Shown: piece after piece, positions 45,651 through 58,008 of the stretch
How positions within the stretch are numbered: the stretch's first letter is position 1
Layout of the letters: each line of letters starts with the position of its first letter
Source: Cycas panzhihuaensis
Lineage: Eukaryota > Cycadophyta
Assembly (NCBI GenBank): GCA_023213395.1
Contig: CM041465.1
Span: 160,277,741 to 160,341,740, forward strand
Reading direction: 5' to 3'
DNA: 64,000 nt
Notes under the pieces: model-generated
What the model saw: only the letters and a program-made list of their open reading frames with translations
The model's database searches: none
What the model was told of the DNA's origin: nothing
Translations under genes and position numbers: made by a program

Positions 45651-46523
45651 CTAGCTAGTGTTGATTAATTTGATTTTGATTTTGGTATATGTTTTAAGGG
45701 GTATAGTGTTACAAGGTTCTAGATTGATGTATGGAATGACTTATCTACTATATAATAAATCCTTTAATTTGCCTATATTATTTGTTGATAAACAGAGTCA
45801 CAAAATATATGCATATATGTACATAATCATCACCTCATACAAGAGCATCTATATTATTAGTGCGAAATTTACCTATACTAAAATCTATACGTCTCACTTA
45901 TTTCTAGCCTAATTTTGATAAATCACATATAGAAACTAAAGCTTAAGATGAGATATACAACTTTTAATATAAACTAACATATAAAGGATATAGTAGGCAT
46001 CCTTTCTATGACATTAAATAAAAAAAAAAAAGTATTTGGGTCTTAAAATCAAATTTTAAGTTTAACTATATAAAATGCCAAAATAAAAAGGATAAAATAG
46101 AATTTTTAAACTGTGAATTGTATTTAGGAAGAAGTAATTAGGAGGTTAAGGACCCATTACATATTTATCTACCTTTAGGTTAATTTTACTAGAACAAATT
46201 AGAGATCTTTAGATACATTTATTAAAAATAGTAATAGTTAGGATCTCACTAAAAATAGAAAGTTTTTCATTTAAAAAATTTTCTATCATAAATTAGTTAT
46301 CTAATTTTAAGGGACAGTAGTTAGGATTTTTCATGGAAAAAGGCCTTAAATTTGATACTTTTAGTGTGGTAAAAGCTTAATTTAAGCTTTTATTAGTTTT
46401 GGAATAGAAAGATAGGAATTTTTAAAGGAAAAAATATTCTCGTAAAGTTTGAATTTTCATTTTCACTAAAATTCTTTTTTTTTTTTGCATGTATGTATTG
46501 TTAAAAGAATAACCACCCTATCA
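45651..46523 (+). repeat. probable 5' LTR of F, left limit unknown
   Basis: The right end is supported: CTATCA at 46518-46523 is followed two bases later by a tRNA-Met primer site. The left limit cannot be fixed because no second LTR is in the window. TGTTGATT at 45659 is one candidate start. Confidence 0.35.
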
Positions 46524-46525
46524 TT

Positions 46526-46537
46526 TGGTATCAAAGC
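46526..46537 (+). other. primer-binding site of F
   Basis: TGGTATCAAAGC is one base from the consensus TGGTATCAGAGC. It precedes the gag relic. Confidence 0.75.
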
Positions 46538-46899
46538 ATGGTTTACCTCTAGGAGGAGAGGAATAAGAAGTTTATAGTAAACTATTGATGAGTTTTGTAC
46601 TTTCTTTTTAAAATCTATTTGAGAATTATTAGAGATAGATTAAAAGTATATATAGGATGAAAGTAAATAACTTAAAAGATAATACAGTTAGATGGGTAAT
46701 AATATAATTGAATAGGAGTATACAAGAGCTATATAAGAGTATAAAATATCTTATAAAGGTTCTATTAAGGCAATAAAAGACCCTCGTAAGGAATGGACAA
46801 GGTTTAAGAAGGCGTGGTAGTGATGTTTAAATGAAACTAGAATCTAGAGTGGAACTTAAGAAAGAGAGACCATAACAACCACCTTCGTATAAGGAAAGG

Positions 46900-47715
46900 A
46901 TGTTAAAAGTGCTTGAAGAAAAGAATAGTATAGTGGAGTTTGATATCCCAAAGTATAAAGGTAGTTTAAATCTTAAAGAATTAGTTGATTTGTTAAAAAG
47001 TATGGAGAAATTCTTTAAATAAAAGGAAATGCTAGAGGATAAGAAAGTAAAATTAGCATGTACTAAATTGAAAGTTCATGTGATGATATGGTGAGATCTC
47101 TTGTAGAAGGAGAGGGCAAGAAACAAAAAGGATAAGTTTTGAACATAGAGCAATATGGTAAAGAAGATTAAGTGGAAATTTATTCCAGTGGATTACTTTT
47201 AAACCTTGTTTAAATTTTTTTAAAACTTGATACAAAGAGAGTTAAGTGTCCAAGATGATATGGATGAATTTTATAAGTTATTTATCAAGGTGGAATATGA
47301 AGAAATAATAACTAAAAGGTATATAAATGGCCTAAATCTTTCCATTTAGGATGAACTTGACATGATTAAAATTAATAATATTAAAGATGCTTACTAATTT
47401 ACCTTAAAGATAAAGGAGAAACTAAATAGAAACCCTACTTGAAAATCACTTATAGTAAGAGGGGTCTATCAACTCCATTTAAAATTTTATATGGCTTTAA
47501 CCACTCCCATGGGGAAACTTTCGATTAGATGGAGAGGTAAAGTGTGACTCTCGTGAGATAGAAGCATAGAGGTTTCTATAAGTAGCTAAGAGGTAGAGGT
47601 TTTTAAAGAGTCCAAAGGGGTAGAGGCTTTGGTAGAGGAGGTAATACACTAAGAAGACCTATTATCTACTTTAGATTTAGTGAAGACATCCATAAGGCCT
47701 ATGAATATCCTTATG
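46900..47715 (+). pseudogene. gag of F
   Basis: Fragments read EFDIPKYKGSLNLKELVDLL, EKFFK, EMLEDKKVKLACTKLK and DDMDEFYKLF, matching the retrotransposon gag (PF03732-like) domain. The zinc knuckle near 47669 reads as FRFSEDIHKAYEYP, with its cysteines changed to Phe/Tyr. It has many stops. Confidence 0.7.
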
Positions 47716-47889
47716 ATTATGACTAACCAAGAAACTAAGGGGGGAAGCTAAGAGTGAACTTGGCCTAAGATGAAGAACAACTTGTAGAAATTATAATAAA
47801 TGTTGTGAATAATCTAATGCTTAAGAGAATTTTTATTACTCTAAAATAAGGTCAATCATAGAAAAATAGGGAAGTAAAGGTAAATGATA

Positions 47890-48330
47890 ATTTATATCTA
47901 TGCAATAATATCTTTCAAATAAGATGTACCTCAGGAGGTAAGATTAATAAAGTTATTATTGATAGTGAAAGTTCTAAAAATATGATTTCCATTAAAATGG
48001 TAGAAATATTAGGGTTGTATTATAAAAGGCATCCAACTCTCTCTAAAGTTTCTTAGGTGAAGAAAGGGAATGAGGTGGTGGTAGATAAGAGATGTTTAGT
48101 TAACTTTACCATTAAGCATACACACAATTATGAGGTATAGTGTAATGTTTTCCTAATGGATGTATGCCATGTATCATTAGGGAGACCATGGAGGTATGAT
48201 AGAAATATCTATCATGATAGGAGAAAGAATATTGATACCTTCTAGAATAATGGTATTAAGGTGGTTTTATTGCTTATGAAAAAAGAAGGGCAGGTAGAGG
48301 CTATGTTGGTTGTAAAGGAATTCTTGAGAG
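47890..48330 (+). pseudogene. aspartic protease of F
   Basis: Wording includes IFQIRCTSGGKINKVIIDSE (active site region, Gly replaced by Glu), MISIKMVEILGL, KKGNEVVVDKRCLVNF and SLGRPWRYDR. This is the protease and downstream strand of a gypsy polyprotein; the active-site change and stops abolish function. Confidence 0.7.
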
Positions 48331-48429
48331 AAGTAAGAGACATAAGGGCTTATTATATCTTAGTGATAAAATAGGTAGAAAGTAATGTTGAACAATCACT
48401 AATATCATAAGAAGCAACTAAACTATTAT

Positions 48430-49340
48430 AATAGTATAGTGATATCATGCCTAATGAGTTACTAGAGGGTTTACAAGTAAATAAAGATATCTAATATTTG
48501 ATTAACTTGATATCAATATTTACACTACTAAATCAAGCCACATGTAGACTAAGCCCTTGTGAAGAATACATAGTTAAATATACACATAAAGGAGTTGATA
48601 TAAAAAGGTACGATGAGAGAGATCATAAGTCCATATATGACTCCTATAGTTCTAACCTAAAAGAAAGATGGCACTTGGAGGATTTATATTAATTGTAGAG
48701 CAATCAATAAAATCATAATCAAGTATAAGTTCTTAATCCCTTGAATGGATGACATGTTAGATTTTTTATAAGTGTATCCTACTTCTCTAAATTTGACATG
48801 AGAAGTGGTTATTGTTAGATTTAGATTCAAGAAGGGAATAAATAGAATATTTCCTTCAAAATGAGAGATGGGTTATATGAGTGACTAGTCATACTATTCA
48901 AAATGTCAAATATCCTAAGTACATTCATAAGGCTAATAAAAATTCTACAACCATATATTGTTAAGTTTATAATTATTTATTTTGATGATATTTTGATATG
49001 TAGTAAAACTAAGGAAGAGAATATATTACTCTTGAGGATGGTGTTAGATATATTAAGGGCAAATAATTCAGATATGAACTTAAAGAAATATAAGTTTATA
49101 TAGAGTAGTATAGTACTTTTAGGATTTATAATATCCCAAGATTACTATATATGGATGAGAAGAAAATTAGATCCATTGTTGAATGGCCTATAACTAAGAA
49201 TATAATAGAGGTAAGGGGATTCCATGGCTTAGCCATATTTTATAGGAAGTTCATTAAAATTCTCAGTGGTATCATTACTCCTTTGATAGATTGTAATAAG
49301 GGAAAGGAGTTTGTATGGAATAATGTAATAGAGTAGAGAT
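48430..49340 (+). pseudogene. reverse transcriptase of F
   Basis: The RT fingers/palm order can be followed: TCRLSPCEEY, RAINKIIIKYKF-like text near 48700, FSKFDMRSGY (48795) and KMRDGLYE. The catalytic YFDDILICSK at 48978-49007 is intact. KIRSIVEWPITKNIIEVRGF with HGLAIFYRKFIK (49160-49260) is the connection to RNase H. Stops interrupt the frame about every 60 codons. Confidence 0.85.
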
Positions 49341-49632
49341 TCAAACTAATAAAATAAATGGTAACTGAGATGCTTATATTACCATTACCAAATTTTAGAA
49401 AGGTATTTAAGGTTTACTGCAATGCTTCACATGTGGCTATTGGAGTCATATTAAGTCAATAAGAAAGACCAATAGCATATTATAATAAGAACTCAAATGA
49501 GATAAGGAAGAAGTATTCTACCTATGAAATAGAATTTTATGCTATTATATAAGCACTAAGGCATTGATAATACTATCTTATTCCCAAGGAGTTTATCTTG
49601 TTTATAGACCATCAATCCTTAAAGTATGTAAA
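49341..49632 (+). pseudogene. RNase H of F, first part
   Basis: MVTEMLILPLPNFRKVFKVY, NASHVAIGVILSQ, RPIAYYNKN, KYSTYEIEFYAII and FILFIDHQSLKYVN follow the gypsy RNase H. The expected first Asp (usually CDAS) is Asn here. The gene stops at the G2 insertion and resumes at 53769 with the LQLYF-like part of the domain. Confidence 0.75.
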
Positions 49633-49955
49633 TGTTAAAATATGTGACCATACCACCTAATGTAAAGTGGGCCTCCTATTTTTATGTCTAATTATGTGGT
49701 GGAAGCTTCTCGATTGTGATGACCTAATGGATATAATTGTAATTGTATTTGGCACTTTAGATATATAAATATAGATCAAAGTCCTACTTTGTAATATATC
49801 ATTTTGTCATAATATGAATATTATTCATTTGTGGGCTTTCACTCGTAAGGGTTTCCCACAACAATATGGTGTCTCATGCATTTTGTTTCTACTTATTATT
49901 TGCCTGATGTGAAAGATCTTATTAACCTTGTTTGCTTCAGTTGTATTTTCTAACA
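49633..49955 (+). repeat. 5' LTR of G2
   Basis: TGTTAAAATATG at the start and TTTTCTAACA at the end. The palindromic TATA region has one change relative to the 3' LTR. Confidence 0.92.
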
Positions 49956-49967
49956 TGGTATCAAAGC
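49956..49967 (+). other. primer-binding site of G2
   Basis: TGGTATCAAAGC directly abuts the LTR and is one base from the initiator tRNA-Met consensus. Confidence 0.88.
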
Positions 49968-51647
49968 TTGTAGGTCATGCATAGGTAGATGAACATTGTC
50001 AGAGATCCAATTGATGGTGTTAGGTCATGCTGGCTTACCCTTAGTAGATTGGTGTGCCTGATAACCTTATAGAACAACCACGGTAGTGTAGGTGATTGAT
50101 GGTGGATCCCGAGAGCCTTCTTTCCATTATTTACAGGTACTCTAAACCATATGGAGATGTGTGGATGACTTTTTAACTCTATTACTAGCCATGAGAAAGT
50201 CATTTAAATATGTTAAAGGTGTTAGATACCTGTTTGAAGTTGCCATTGAGTTTGGATGCCATAGAGTCAATTGTTAGCCCATGTTGCCAATGGGAGAGTG
50301 CAGAAACCCTAGCGAGCCCATTGCAAAGCTGTGAAATGATACTGCAATAATAAAACAAATGTATGCTTAGTATATTTAATCTCCCATGAGTAATTTATGG
50401 TTTGATTAAATTACTCTACCTGTGTGATATATATTTTAGCCATGTGAATATATTCTGTTAGCAACATATATTCCATCACCTATGGTCTTTGCTATTGAAA
50501 TATATTTGTTCACTTGTATTATATCATTACATTTTTTCCTATTGATTTATCACAGCTATGATATATATTTGCCTAGTGTATTTGAGTCACAACTATGATT
50601 ATAGCTTGCGTGCTACGTGTTAATATATCTACTGGTTCCATGACCACCTCTGCATACCCTACATGTATATTATGAAATCATGGCCTTGTTGATAGTATTC
50701 GTCACCCATGTGACTTAAGAGCACCTCTACATAGACTTGAGTGATGAAATTGCCAGTCTAGTCTACATGTTTATTCACCTATTTTGATTGTGCCTCTATT
50801 ATGTATGTTATAACCATAAAGCTACAGATTTATATATGTTCATTAGTTAATACCTGCAGCCATTACCAGTGATAGTTACCTCCATGGTTAAATATGCATT
50901 TTGCACAGCCTCAAGATGCCCATGATGGAGCCGTTGTCTTATTTGCAGTCATTTGATTAAGATTGCAATCGCTTGGATGAATTTGTCATAGCCACCACTA
51001 TAGTTTTACATATTGTAGCTATGTGAGTGAATGATAATTACTGGTTGCATATTGATTATTTGCCAATGATGATGTCATCACCTACATTAAATATTCAACA
51101 GTCATTTGTGTAATGCATTTCCCCCCTGCACACAGTTTATGTTTGTAGTCTATGTCATCATATTGAGTTAATCTTAGCCATCATCTCTCTAAAGTTACCA
51201 TGCGTGATATATTAATATCTTTGTTTGATATTAATAAAGTGGCATTTGATAATCTTTAGTAGCTGTGATAGATATAATGAAAGTGTCATCATTTTTTAAT
51301 ACATGTGTGTTATATAATATCAGCAGATTGATATATATTGGTATAATGAGTTTATATTAAATTGTATTGATTTACTATAAAGTTTAGCACCTTTGTCAAT
51401 CTAATCACCCATATAAAGTATTTGCTTTGACATAATATTTGTTCCTTAAGAATATGTTGAAGTATCTTTCGTTCATGGCATGTACTTTTTGAAATGATAA
51501 GGTTATGATTCATTTCAAGTAGCCAAATATGAAGGAGATTCTTTACATATTTTTTTAAGTGGATATATTATGTGGAATTTGACTTGCTTTGGTGATTTAA
51601 TGGTGACATAAAACAATGTTTTGATATGGTGACATAAGTGATATTAA

Positions 51648-51735
51648 GCTCTCTTGCGTGTGTCTATATGAGAGAAGTTTAATGGGTGAAGAGGCAACTA
51701 TTGATTCTCTAGCATGCGATGATACATGAGAGAGT
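51648..51735 (+). repeat. hairpin series in G2
   Basis: Two inverted repeats of the same type as in G1. The first is CTCTCTTGCGTG...ATATGAGAGA. The second is CTCTAGCATG at 51706-51715 with CATGAGAGAG at 51725-51734 (8 of 10 positions pair). They are spaced by GGGTGAAGAGG. Confidence 0.55.
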
Positions 51736-53034
51736 TTATGGGGTAAAGAGATGGGTGATTTTGTGGCAATGATGAGGTGCTTATTGCATGTGATTACATG
51801 GTAAGTTTTAGGCATATGTTGTGCAATTTTAAAGGTGAAAGTAAGGGCAAAATTAGGCGAGTTTGATGGGCAGGTTGAGAGCAGGTTTTAAGGACAATGA
51901 AAGGTGAGTGTGAGGGCAATGATGGGCCATATTAGGTGAAGAAGAGCATGACATACCTTAACTACAAGCTAATACAAACTCTAGTATTATTTTGAGTGTG
52001 GCATAGATCATTACACCAAGTTCATATTTATGTGATTATTAAGTGATATGAGTGTTCTTATTCAGTTTTCATTCAAGTTCTATTGCATCAGATGTGTATG
52101 AGGTGATGAGGTTCAGAATTTTCCTATATAAATGGTTGTTGGACTGATGTTAGCATGAGGTTTGTGGCCTAATTTATGTTGGTTCAATATGGATGCATAT
52201 CTGAACAAGTTTGATGTGGAACTGAGAAAGAATGTTTGATAAAATTTGAAGTGTGAATGGAAAGGTCTAAGACAATATGCCTTAAATCAGTTATGCCTCT
52301 GTCATGGTATATATAGTTGGCCTATAAGGTTGCAGTGCAGGTGACTATCATGATGTAGATGGTGAGGTTTGGTGCATGTTGCGGTTTGCCTCCCATAGTT
52401 TATTGGCATAAGCTATAGTGGACAGGTATGGGTATCCCTATTATGACTGTTAGTGGCATATTTTCCCTTCTTATTTTGTTTGGACCAAGTCAGAATCCTT
52501 CCATTCATTTCCTTTGGTGCATTAGAGTGCACACATCTTAGACAAAGATTGCAATAACAAGATTGCAAGCATTTGAAGCATATGGGTTGTTTAGCTTACA
52601 AACAGTGTGATCTGTAGGGAAAATGCATTATGATTAGTCTAGATGTTGAGTTGAAGAGTTTATGATATATTATATTGAGTATCATTTGGTTACAAGTTTT
52701 ATCTTTCATTGTTTCACTTTTCTAAGTCATTATTTAGTAGCGTGGAGGTTTATTTTCCTAACATTGTGCTTGAGACAGAAGTAGAATCTAGTGATAGATT
52801 GATGATGAGGAGTTGTTAGTTGAGTAGACATGGATTACAACCCCATGTTCCATTGATAATTGAAGACCTGCAAGATGATGTAAGATCATTGATCAACATG
52901 CTAGTCAAAGCTTGAGATAGATACCAACATTCCAGCGAGTGTTGAATCACAAAGGAGAGTTGTATTAAAGTAAAGAACCTAATCATTTTGTAAGTTAGTA
53001 AGCCTATTACATAGGTGATCTCTAGTAAAAGAAG

Positions 53035-53215
53035 GATTGAGGTATGATGAGATATTTACACTAGTCTCTATGTTGCTTTTGGTCTATTTGATCCTTATTT
53101 TAGTAGCTTCAGATAGTTAGGTATCATATCGTATCATATCAGTGTTCCTTAATGAAGACTTGAAGAGGCGATTCACATGCCTTAAGTGGATTATCCTCTT
53201 GGTTTAGTCAAAGGA
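53035..53215 (+). pseudogene. copia RT fragment in G2
   Basis: GLRYDEIFTLVSMLLLVYLI and VFLNEDLKRRF match the G1 fragment and Ty1/copia RT. One stop interrupts it. No other pol domain is recognisable. Confidence 0.6.
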
Positions 53216-53440
53216 ATATAACTAAGTTGAATGGACAAAGTGTCAAGTGTAGAGAGAGATGTATGGTTGTAGGTCTATTAGATCATTTCTAAAGAATTAA
53301 GTACATACGAGGCATGATACCATTACATCTAACTAATGATTGCTACATCGACATTCATGCATATTGGGTTGGGTTATCCTTGAGAGGGGATTTATTCCCA
53401 ATGATAATCCTTGTTGCCCTATATTTACATTAAGAGGGGA

Positions 53441-53763
53441 TGTTAAAATATGTGACCATACCAGCTAATGTAAAGTGGGCCTCCTATTTTTATGCCTAAT
53501 TATATGGTAGAAGCTTCTTGATTATGGTGACCTAATGAATGTAATTGTAATTATATTTGGCACTTTAGATCTATAAATATAGATCAAGGTCCTACTTTGT
53601 AAGATATCATTTTGTCATAATGTGAATATTATTCATTTATGGGTTTTCATCTATAAGAGTTTCCCATAATAATCTGGTATCCCGTGCATTCTGTTTCTGC
53701 TTATTATCTGCCTGATGTGCAAGATTATGTCAACCTTATTTGCTTCAGTTGCATTTTCTAATA
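53441..53763 (+). repeat. 3' LTR of G2
   Basis: It starts TGTTAAAATATG after AAGAGGGGA and ends CTAATA (CA decayed to TA) before GTAAA. The palindrome GATCTATAAATATAGATC is at 53568-53585. Confidence 0.92.
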
Positions 53764-53768
53764 GTAAA

Positions 53769-54876
53769 TATGCAAAAAAGGTTAAATAATAGACACATAT
53801 AGTAGATGTATTTGTAGAGCTTTACTTTTATTCTTAAGCATAAATTAGGGAATCAAAATTAGGTCATTGATGCAAAGTACACGGTTAATACTATTAACCA
53901 CTATGGTGAGTGAAGTGGTTAGATTTGATGCTTTAAAAGATTTATATTATACTAACCTAGATTTTAGCAAAATTGTTGAATACTATAGGAATCCCTTAGC
54001 CTGAGTATGATACTTATTACATATAAAATGGATATTTATTTAAAGGAAAATAATTATAAACTTTTATTGGGTCCATGAAGGATACTATTATAAGGGAATT
54101 GCATAGTGGAGCCCTTGGAGGATACTTTGGTAGGAATAAAATCATAGTTTTAGTAGAGGAAAAGTACCTTTCACCAAAGATGAAGAAATATATTACAAAA
54201 TATATGGTAAGGTATGGGATTTATCAAGTTGCTAAAAGACATACATATAATACTAGATTATATATGCAATTACTAATATTAAAAGGATCATGTATATATT
54301 TAAGCATGGATTTTGTATTAGGATTGCCTAACATCCAATGAGACAATAAATCTACATTTATTATTATTTATAGACTTTTAGAATTATCCCATTTTGTTGC
54401 ATGTAGAAAGATTAGTGATATAATAAGAATAGTATATTTATATTTTAAGGAGGTTATTAGGTTGTATAAGGTGCCAAAACTTACCACTTTAGATAATAAA
54501 AAAGTTTATAGTTATATTTGGAGAATATTATAGAAGAAATTAGGGGAAAAGTATAACTCAATCATATGTACCATCCACAAACTAATGAGGAGACAATGGT
54601 AGTAAATAGAAGTTTGGGAAACCTATTGAGATCTATGATTAGAGAGAAACCCAAGTAGTAGGAATTGGCATTGGCATGTACTAAATTTTTTTATAATGAC
54701 TTTATAAATAAATCAACATGCAAGTCACTATTTTAGATTGTGTATTATAGAAACCCTAAGGGAGTATTGGATTTAGCCCAATTACCCATTGATGATAGGA
54801 TAAGTGACGACGTAGAAGCTTTTGTAGAATATATGCAATAGGTACATGATAAGGTGATAAGAAAATTATAAGATAG
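53769..54876 (+). pseudogene. RNase H end and integrase of F
   Basis: After the G2 insertion, the RNase H end is followed by TIIRELHSGALGGYFGRNKI and KYMVRYGIYQVAK, the zinc-binding domain with its cysteines lost. Next come SMDFVLGLPNIQ (first Asp), LSHFVACRKISDI, EVIRLYKVPKLTTLDN (second Asp), KFFYNDFI, and later GVLDLAQLPIDDRISDDVEA. Stops and substitutions abolish it. It ends abruptly at the LTR of C. Confidence 0.8.
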
Positions 54877-57020
54877 TGGATGCACGTCTATGGGATAGCC
54901 ACCTAACTAAATAGGTATGATAAAAGCGGGTGATAATATGATCGAGAAAGAGACCTATAAGTAGGGCAAGTACCACGCAGGGTGCCTCGTGCGCCAGAGC
55001 GCGAGTTCGGGACCTACAATGGAATATAGCTACTAAAGGGTGATCCCCCCACTTCGAACAAGGGGGTGAGGAGGTATAGGGTTAGCCTTGATTGACCTAA
55101 GGGAAGGATCCTCCCACCCTTGGATGGCCGGAAGGGGATAGAAAGGAACCTTCGAGGGTTTCCCTAGGAGAACGAGAAACAAGGAAGGATAGGCAAGCAG
55201 TTGGCCTATGGACAGGGTCACCTTGGTTATTTGGCTAAACGGGGAACCAAGAGAAAGCAAGAGAGATGACCCAAAGAGGTGGGTCAAGGTGTGCCTAAGC
55301 CAGCTAACCAAATGCATAAATGATAAAGAGAGAAAGGAGCTAGCACGGTAAATAGAGGGAAAAAGTGAAAAGGAGGGTTTCCTAAGACCTTTTCCTATGG
55401 GTAGAGAAGGTGCATGCAACAAAGCAAATAAAGCATGAACCAAAAGCAAAGTTGATTTTCCCTTTTGATTTCCAATGAGTTAATTGCTACTTATGTAAAG
55501 GAAATTCAAAAGGAAAGAGTGGTAGGGTGGAGCGAAGCATGTACCAGGACCGGAAGCGTGTTGTGATGATAGCGCTCCTAAGGGACACCCAAAACTACTC
55601 CACAGGGTGCGATGGTTGTGAAACGTTATGGCAGATTGGAATGAGGGGCTCTCTTACCTTCCCTCGAAAAAATACTAAAGTACAAAACCAAGGAAAGAAA
55701 GAAACCAAATAGTAATAAATGAAATATGAAAGTACAACATGCATAGAAACACTTATCAGAAAAAGGACAAATGGAGAAAGGTCCTTTGCGCTTTCCAAGT
55801 ACCTACAAATAAACAGCAACCTCCCTCCCCTTTCTGAAGAAAGGGTACTAATATGCAATGGAAAGATCCTAACAATACAAGTCTATACAAACTAAATATA
55901 AACTTAAACACGTATACGTTAGCATCAACATAATGATAATAATATATAAAGGAGGACAACCAAAGCAAAAGGAAAGTAACTGGTAAGCCTCGGAGTGGCC
56001 CACCTCCCGCAAAGAACAACCCCCAACCTCCCCCCAAGGCCACAAGGTAGTGAGAGCAAGGCCAAGAAGGATGGCTAAAAACAGTAGCAAGGGAGTTGAG
56101 AGGAGCCAAAGAAGACCTACGGCAAGCCGGGATGCTATGAAGAGCAAACCGGGACGCCGGGAAAAGAGTTAGGCAAAGAACGAGCAGTCGGGACTTATAT
56201 GAGTTGCCTGGACCTAAGCACAAGCCCTTAAACTAGTACTGCAACGTGTGACAGCGCTGATTTCAGCAACTAAGGAAGGCCCAACAAACCCTTGTTTGAG
56301 TGCCAAGGACAGCACGAGGCAAGAGGGAAGGTTTGGGGGGCTAAATATTGCTTGAGGAGCATGGAAGATGGTATAGAATCCACCTAGCTCTCTCCCAAAC
56401 CCTATGTCAACCCTCTTCACCACTGCCTTGAGCAATAAACATAGGTAAGGAGGTGGTATAGCAGGATTAAAATAGTCTAATATAAAGAGGAAATCAATCC
56501 CTACAAAGATAAGCAAGGAGACAAGCAAGACAAGGCATCAATTGCACAAGGAAAATAACCCAAATCAATGATTACCTGAGAGGAAGAGGAGAGGCGCTTG
56601 CCTTAGCCAAGAGCTAGTAAGAAGGGGCTGAGAAATCAGCCCAAAAACTGTGGTGTAGCAGGTTTAGAACCCTAGTTAGGGAGTTGGAGGAAGAACACCT
56701 GCACTTGGAACGCTTGACGACTGCCCGGGGTAAGAAATCCACTGAAATCTCTCCAAGGGGCCCTCTCCAAGGTGTGTGAGGGGCTGGGAGGATGTCCTAG
56801 CCACACCAAAGGAGAGCTGGGCACTGGAGGAGAGACGCAGTCCTCAGAAAGCAGCAGGGCAGTGGAGAATAGTAGAGCACAGCATGGTTTCCTTGAGGAG
56901 CAATGTAAAAAGTGAGCCAAAAGTCCTCAAAAATGAGTAAATGATAACTTAAGTACCCAACCCAAACCCTAAAGTGAATGATTAGGGCATGGCTGGGAGT
57001 GAGTTAAGTTGCGAGACATG

Positions 57021-57051
57021 TGGCAGTTTTGCAATAAATGCGAAATTGCCA
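57021..57051 (-). promoter_or_regulatory. conserved LTR hairpin (C copy)
   Basis: TGGCAGTTTTGCA and TGCGAAATTGCCA pair at all 13 positions if two G-T wobbles are allowed, with ATAAA as the loop. This is the best-preserved of the minus-strand copies. Confidence 0.6.
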
Positions 57052-57085
57052 TGGCATATTTTTAAAAAATAAATTAGAACAGTCA

Positions 57086-57152
57086 TACTGCCGCAAAATC
57101 TGCAATACCGCAGATTTTCTGGCGATACCGCGAAAATCTTGGCAGTATCAAC
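57086..57152 (-). promoter_or_regulatory. triple GATTTT-GCGGTAT module with hairpin in the C LTR
   Basis: On the minus strand AGATTTTCGCGGTAT, GAAAATCTGCGGTAT and CAGATTTTGCGG follow each other. AAAATCTGC (57095-57103) and GCAGATTTT (57110-57118) form a perfect 9-bp inverted repeat with a 6-base loop. It lies just upstream of the TATA-like run in the LTR's U3 part, so a regulatory role is plausible. Confidence 0.45.
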
Positions 57153-57606
57153 TCAGAGGCAAAACCAGGCCTGCCTAGCTGGTCTAGGCTATGGGCAAAT
57201 GATAAAAAGGGCCAATAAGGGCTGAGACACCTACCCAGGTGTAAACAAGCCAACAAACGGGTCCAAAAGAGAAAAAATAGGATTTAGACAATGTGGCAAG
57301 TTAACTAAACAATGACGGGTCATCGCACGGGCAGAGGTGGCACAAACTGAGTGGATCTTGGAGTGAGGAGGGCAGAATGCAGGAAGTGGAGTGGCCACCA
57401 GGGTGCCACACTCGCTAGGAGTATGCCCCTGCTATAGTCGTCATAGGCTAAAACAAGTATAGACGAAGACAAAGTCATCTACAAAGCCAGAAACATGTAG
57501 ACATGCAAGCAAACACTCATCAAAAGAAAATGATGACAAAGTGAGAAACATACCTGTACTTACCTGAGTCAGTAATTCCATATCCATTCCTGAAAGCCAG
57601 GAAACG

Positions 57607-57618
57607 TTGCCCCTTGGC
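57607..57618 (-). other. polypurine tract of element C
   Basis: On the minus strand this reads GCCAAGGGGCAA immediately before the LTR start. It is one step more diverged than B and X. Confidence 0.75.
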
Positions 57619-58008
57619 AGTAGAGCCTCACCGCTCAAAAGCCAGGTGCGATGGCAAATGCTGGAAACACAACTGTTAGTAGCACATATGTATATAGATA
57701 TATCAATCAAGATCATAACAGTAGGCAAGGGTGCCAGCAAGTGTCATGGAAGAACGCGTGGATATAAAGGCGACGGTGGAGACAACATAGGGCTTATGAG
57801 CCACTGAACCGATCGGAAAAATGAAAAAGATGAGGGGGCTGCGCCCACCACAAAAGATGCAGAAGGATATGCATAATCAAGTAAAGAGTAAGCAAAGGGT
57901 AGGCACCATAGTTTTACCTCATTAGCAGCTAAGTTTCAGAGGTGCGAACGGGTCATAAAGCAAAGTGTAAGACGACCTGGGCTTGGGTGACAGGGGACCA
58001 AACAAGCC

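Larger units (their letters stand above)
49633..53763 (+). mobile_element. G2: second copy of the small copia-derived element
   Basis: This 4131-bp element has LTRs of exactly 323 bp at both ends (49633-49955 and 53441-53763) and perfect duplications GTAAA (49628-49632 and 53764-53768). The PBS directly abuts the 5' LTR, and PPT AAGAGGGGA directly precedes the 3' LTR. The interior is collinear with G1, including the TCACC leader, hairpins and RT relic. It has no gag, protease or integrase. It inserted into F's RNase H. Confidence 0.92.
46526..54876 (+). mobile_element. F: decayed Ty3/gypsy chromovirus-like element, split by G2
   Basis: Order on the plus strand is PBS, gag (46900-47440), zinc knuckle (about 47665-47712), protease (47890-48180), RT (48430-49340), RNase H (49341-49632, resumed at 53769), integrase (53960-54870). 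This gag-PR-RT-RH-IN order with wording such as SMDFVLGLP in integrase is typical of plant chromoviruses; the precise clade is not determined. The element is cut at 54876 by the LTR of C and its 3' end lies outside the window. Confidence 0.8.
54877..57606 (-). repeat. 3' LTR of element C
   Basis: This 2.73-kb LTR belongs to the B/X/D family but is clearly richer in G+C. In the minus orientation it begins CGTTTCCTGGC (TG decayed) after the polypurine tract and ends GTGCATCCA, a canonical CA end, next to F. Blocks shared with B and D include CTCAGGTAAGT near the start and the hairpin at 57021-57051. The long minus-strand ORFs at 55033-56528 are not conserved in sister LTRs. Confidence 0.8.

Noticed and set aside
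55033-56528. Minus-strand ORFs of 92-155 codons
   Set aside because: They lie wholly inside the LTR of C, and the homologous positions in LTRs X, B and D are not open in that frame.
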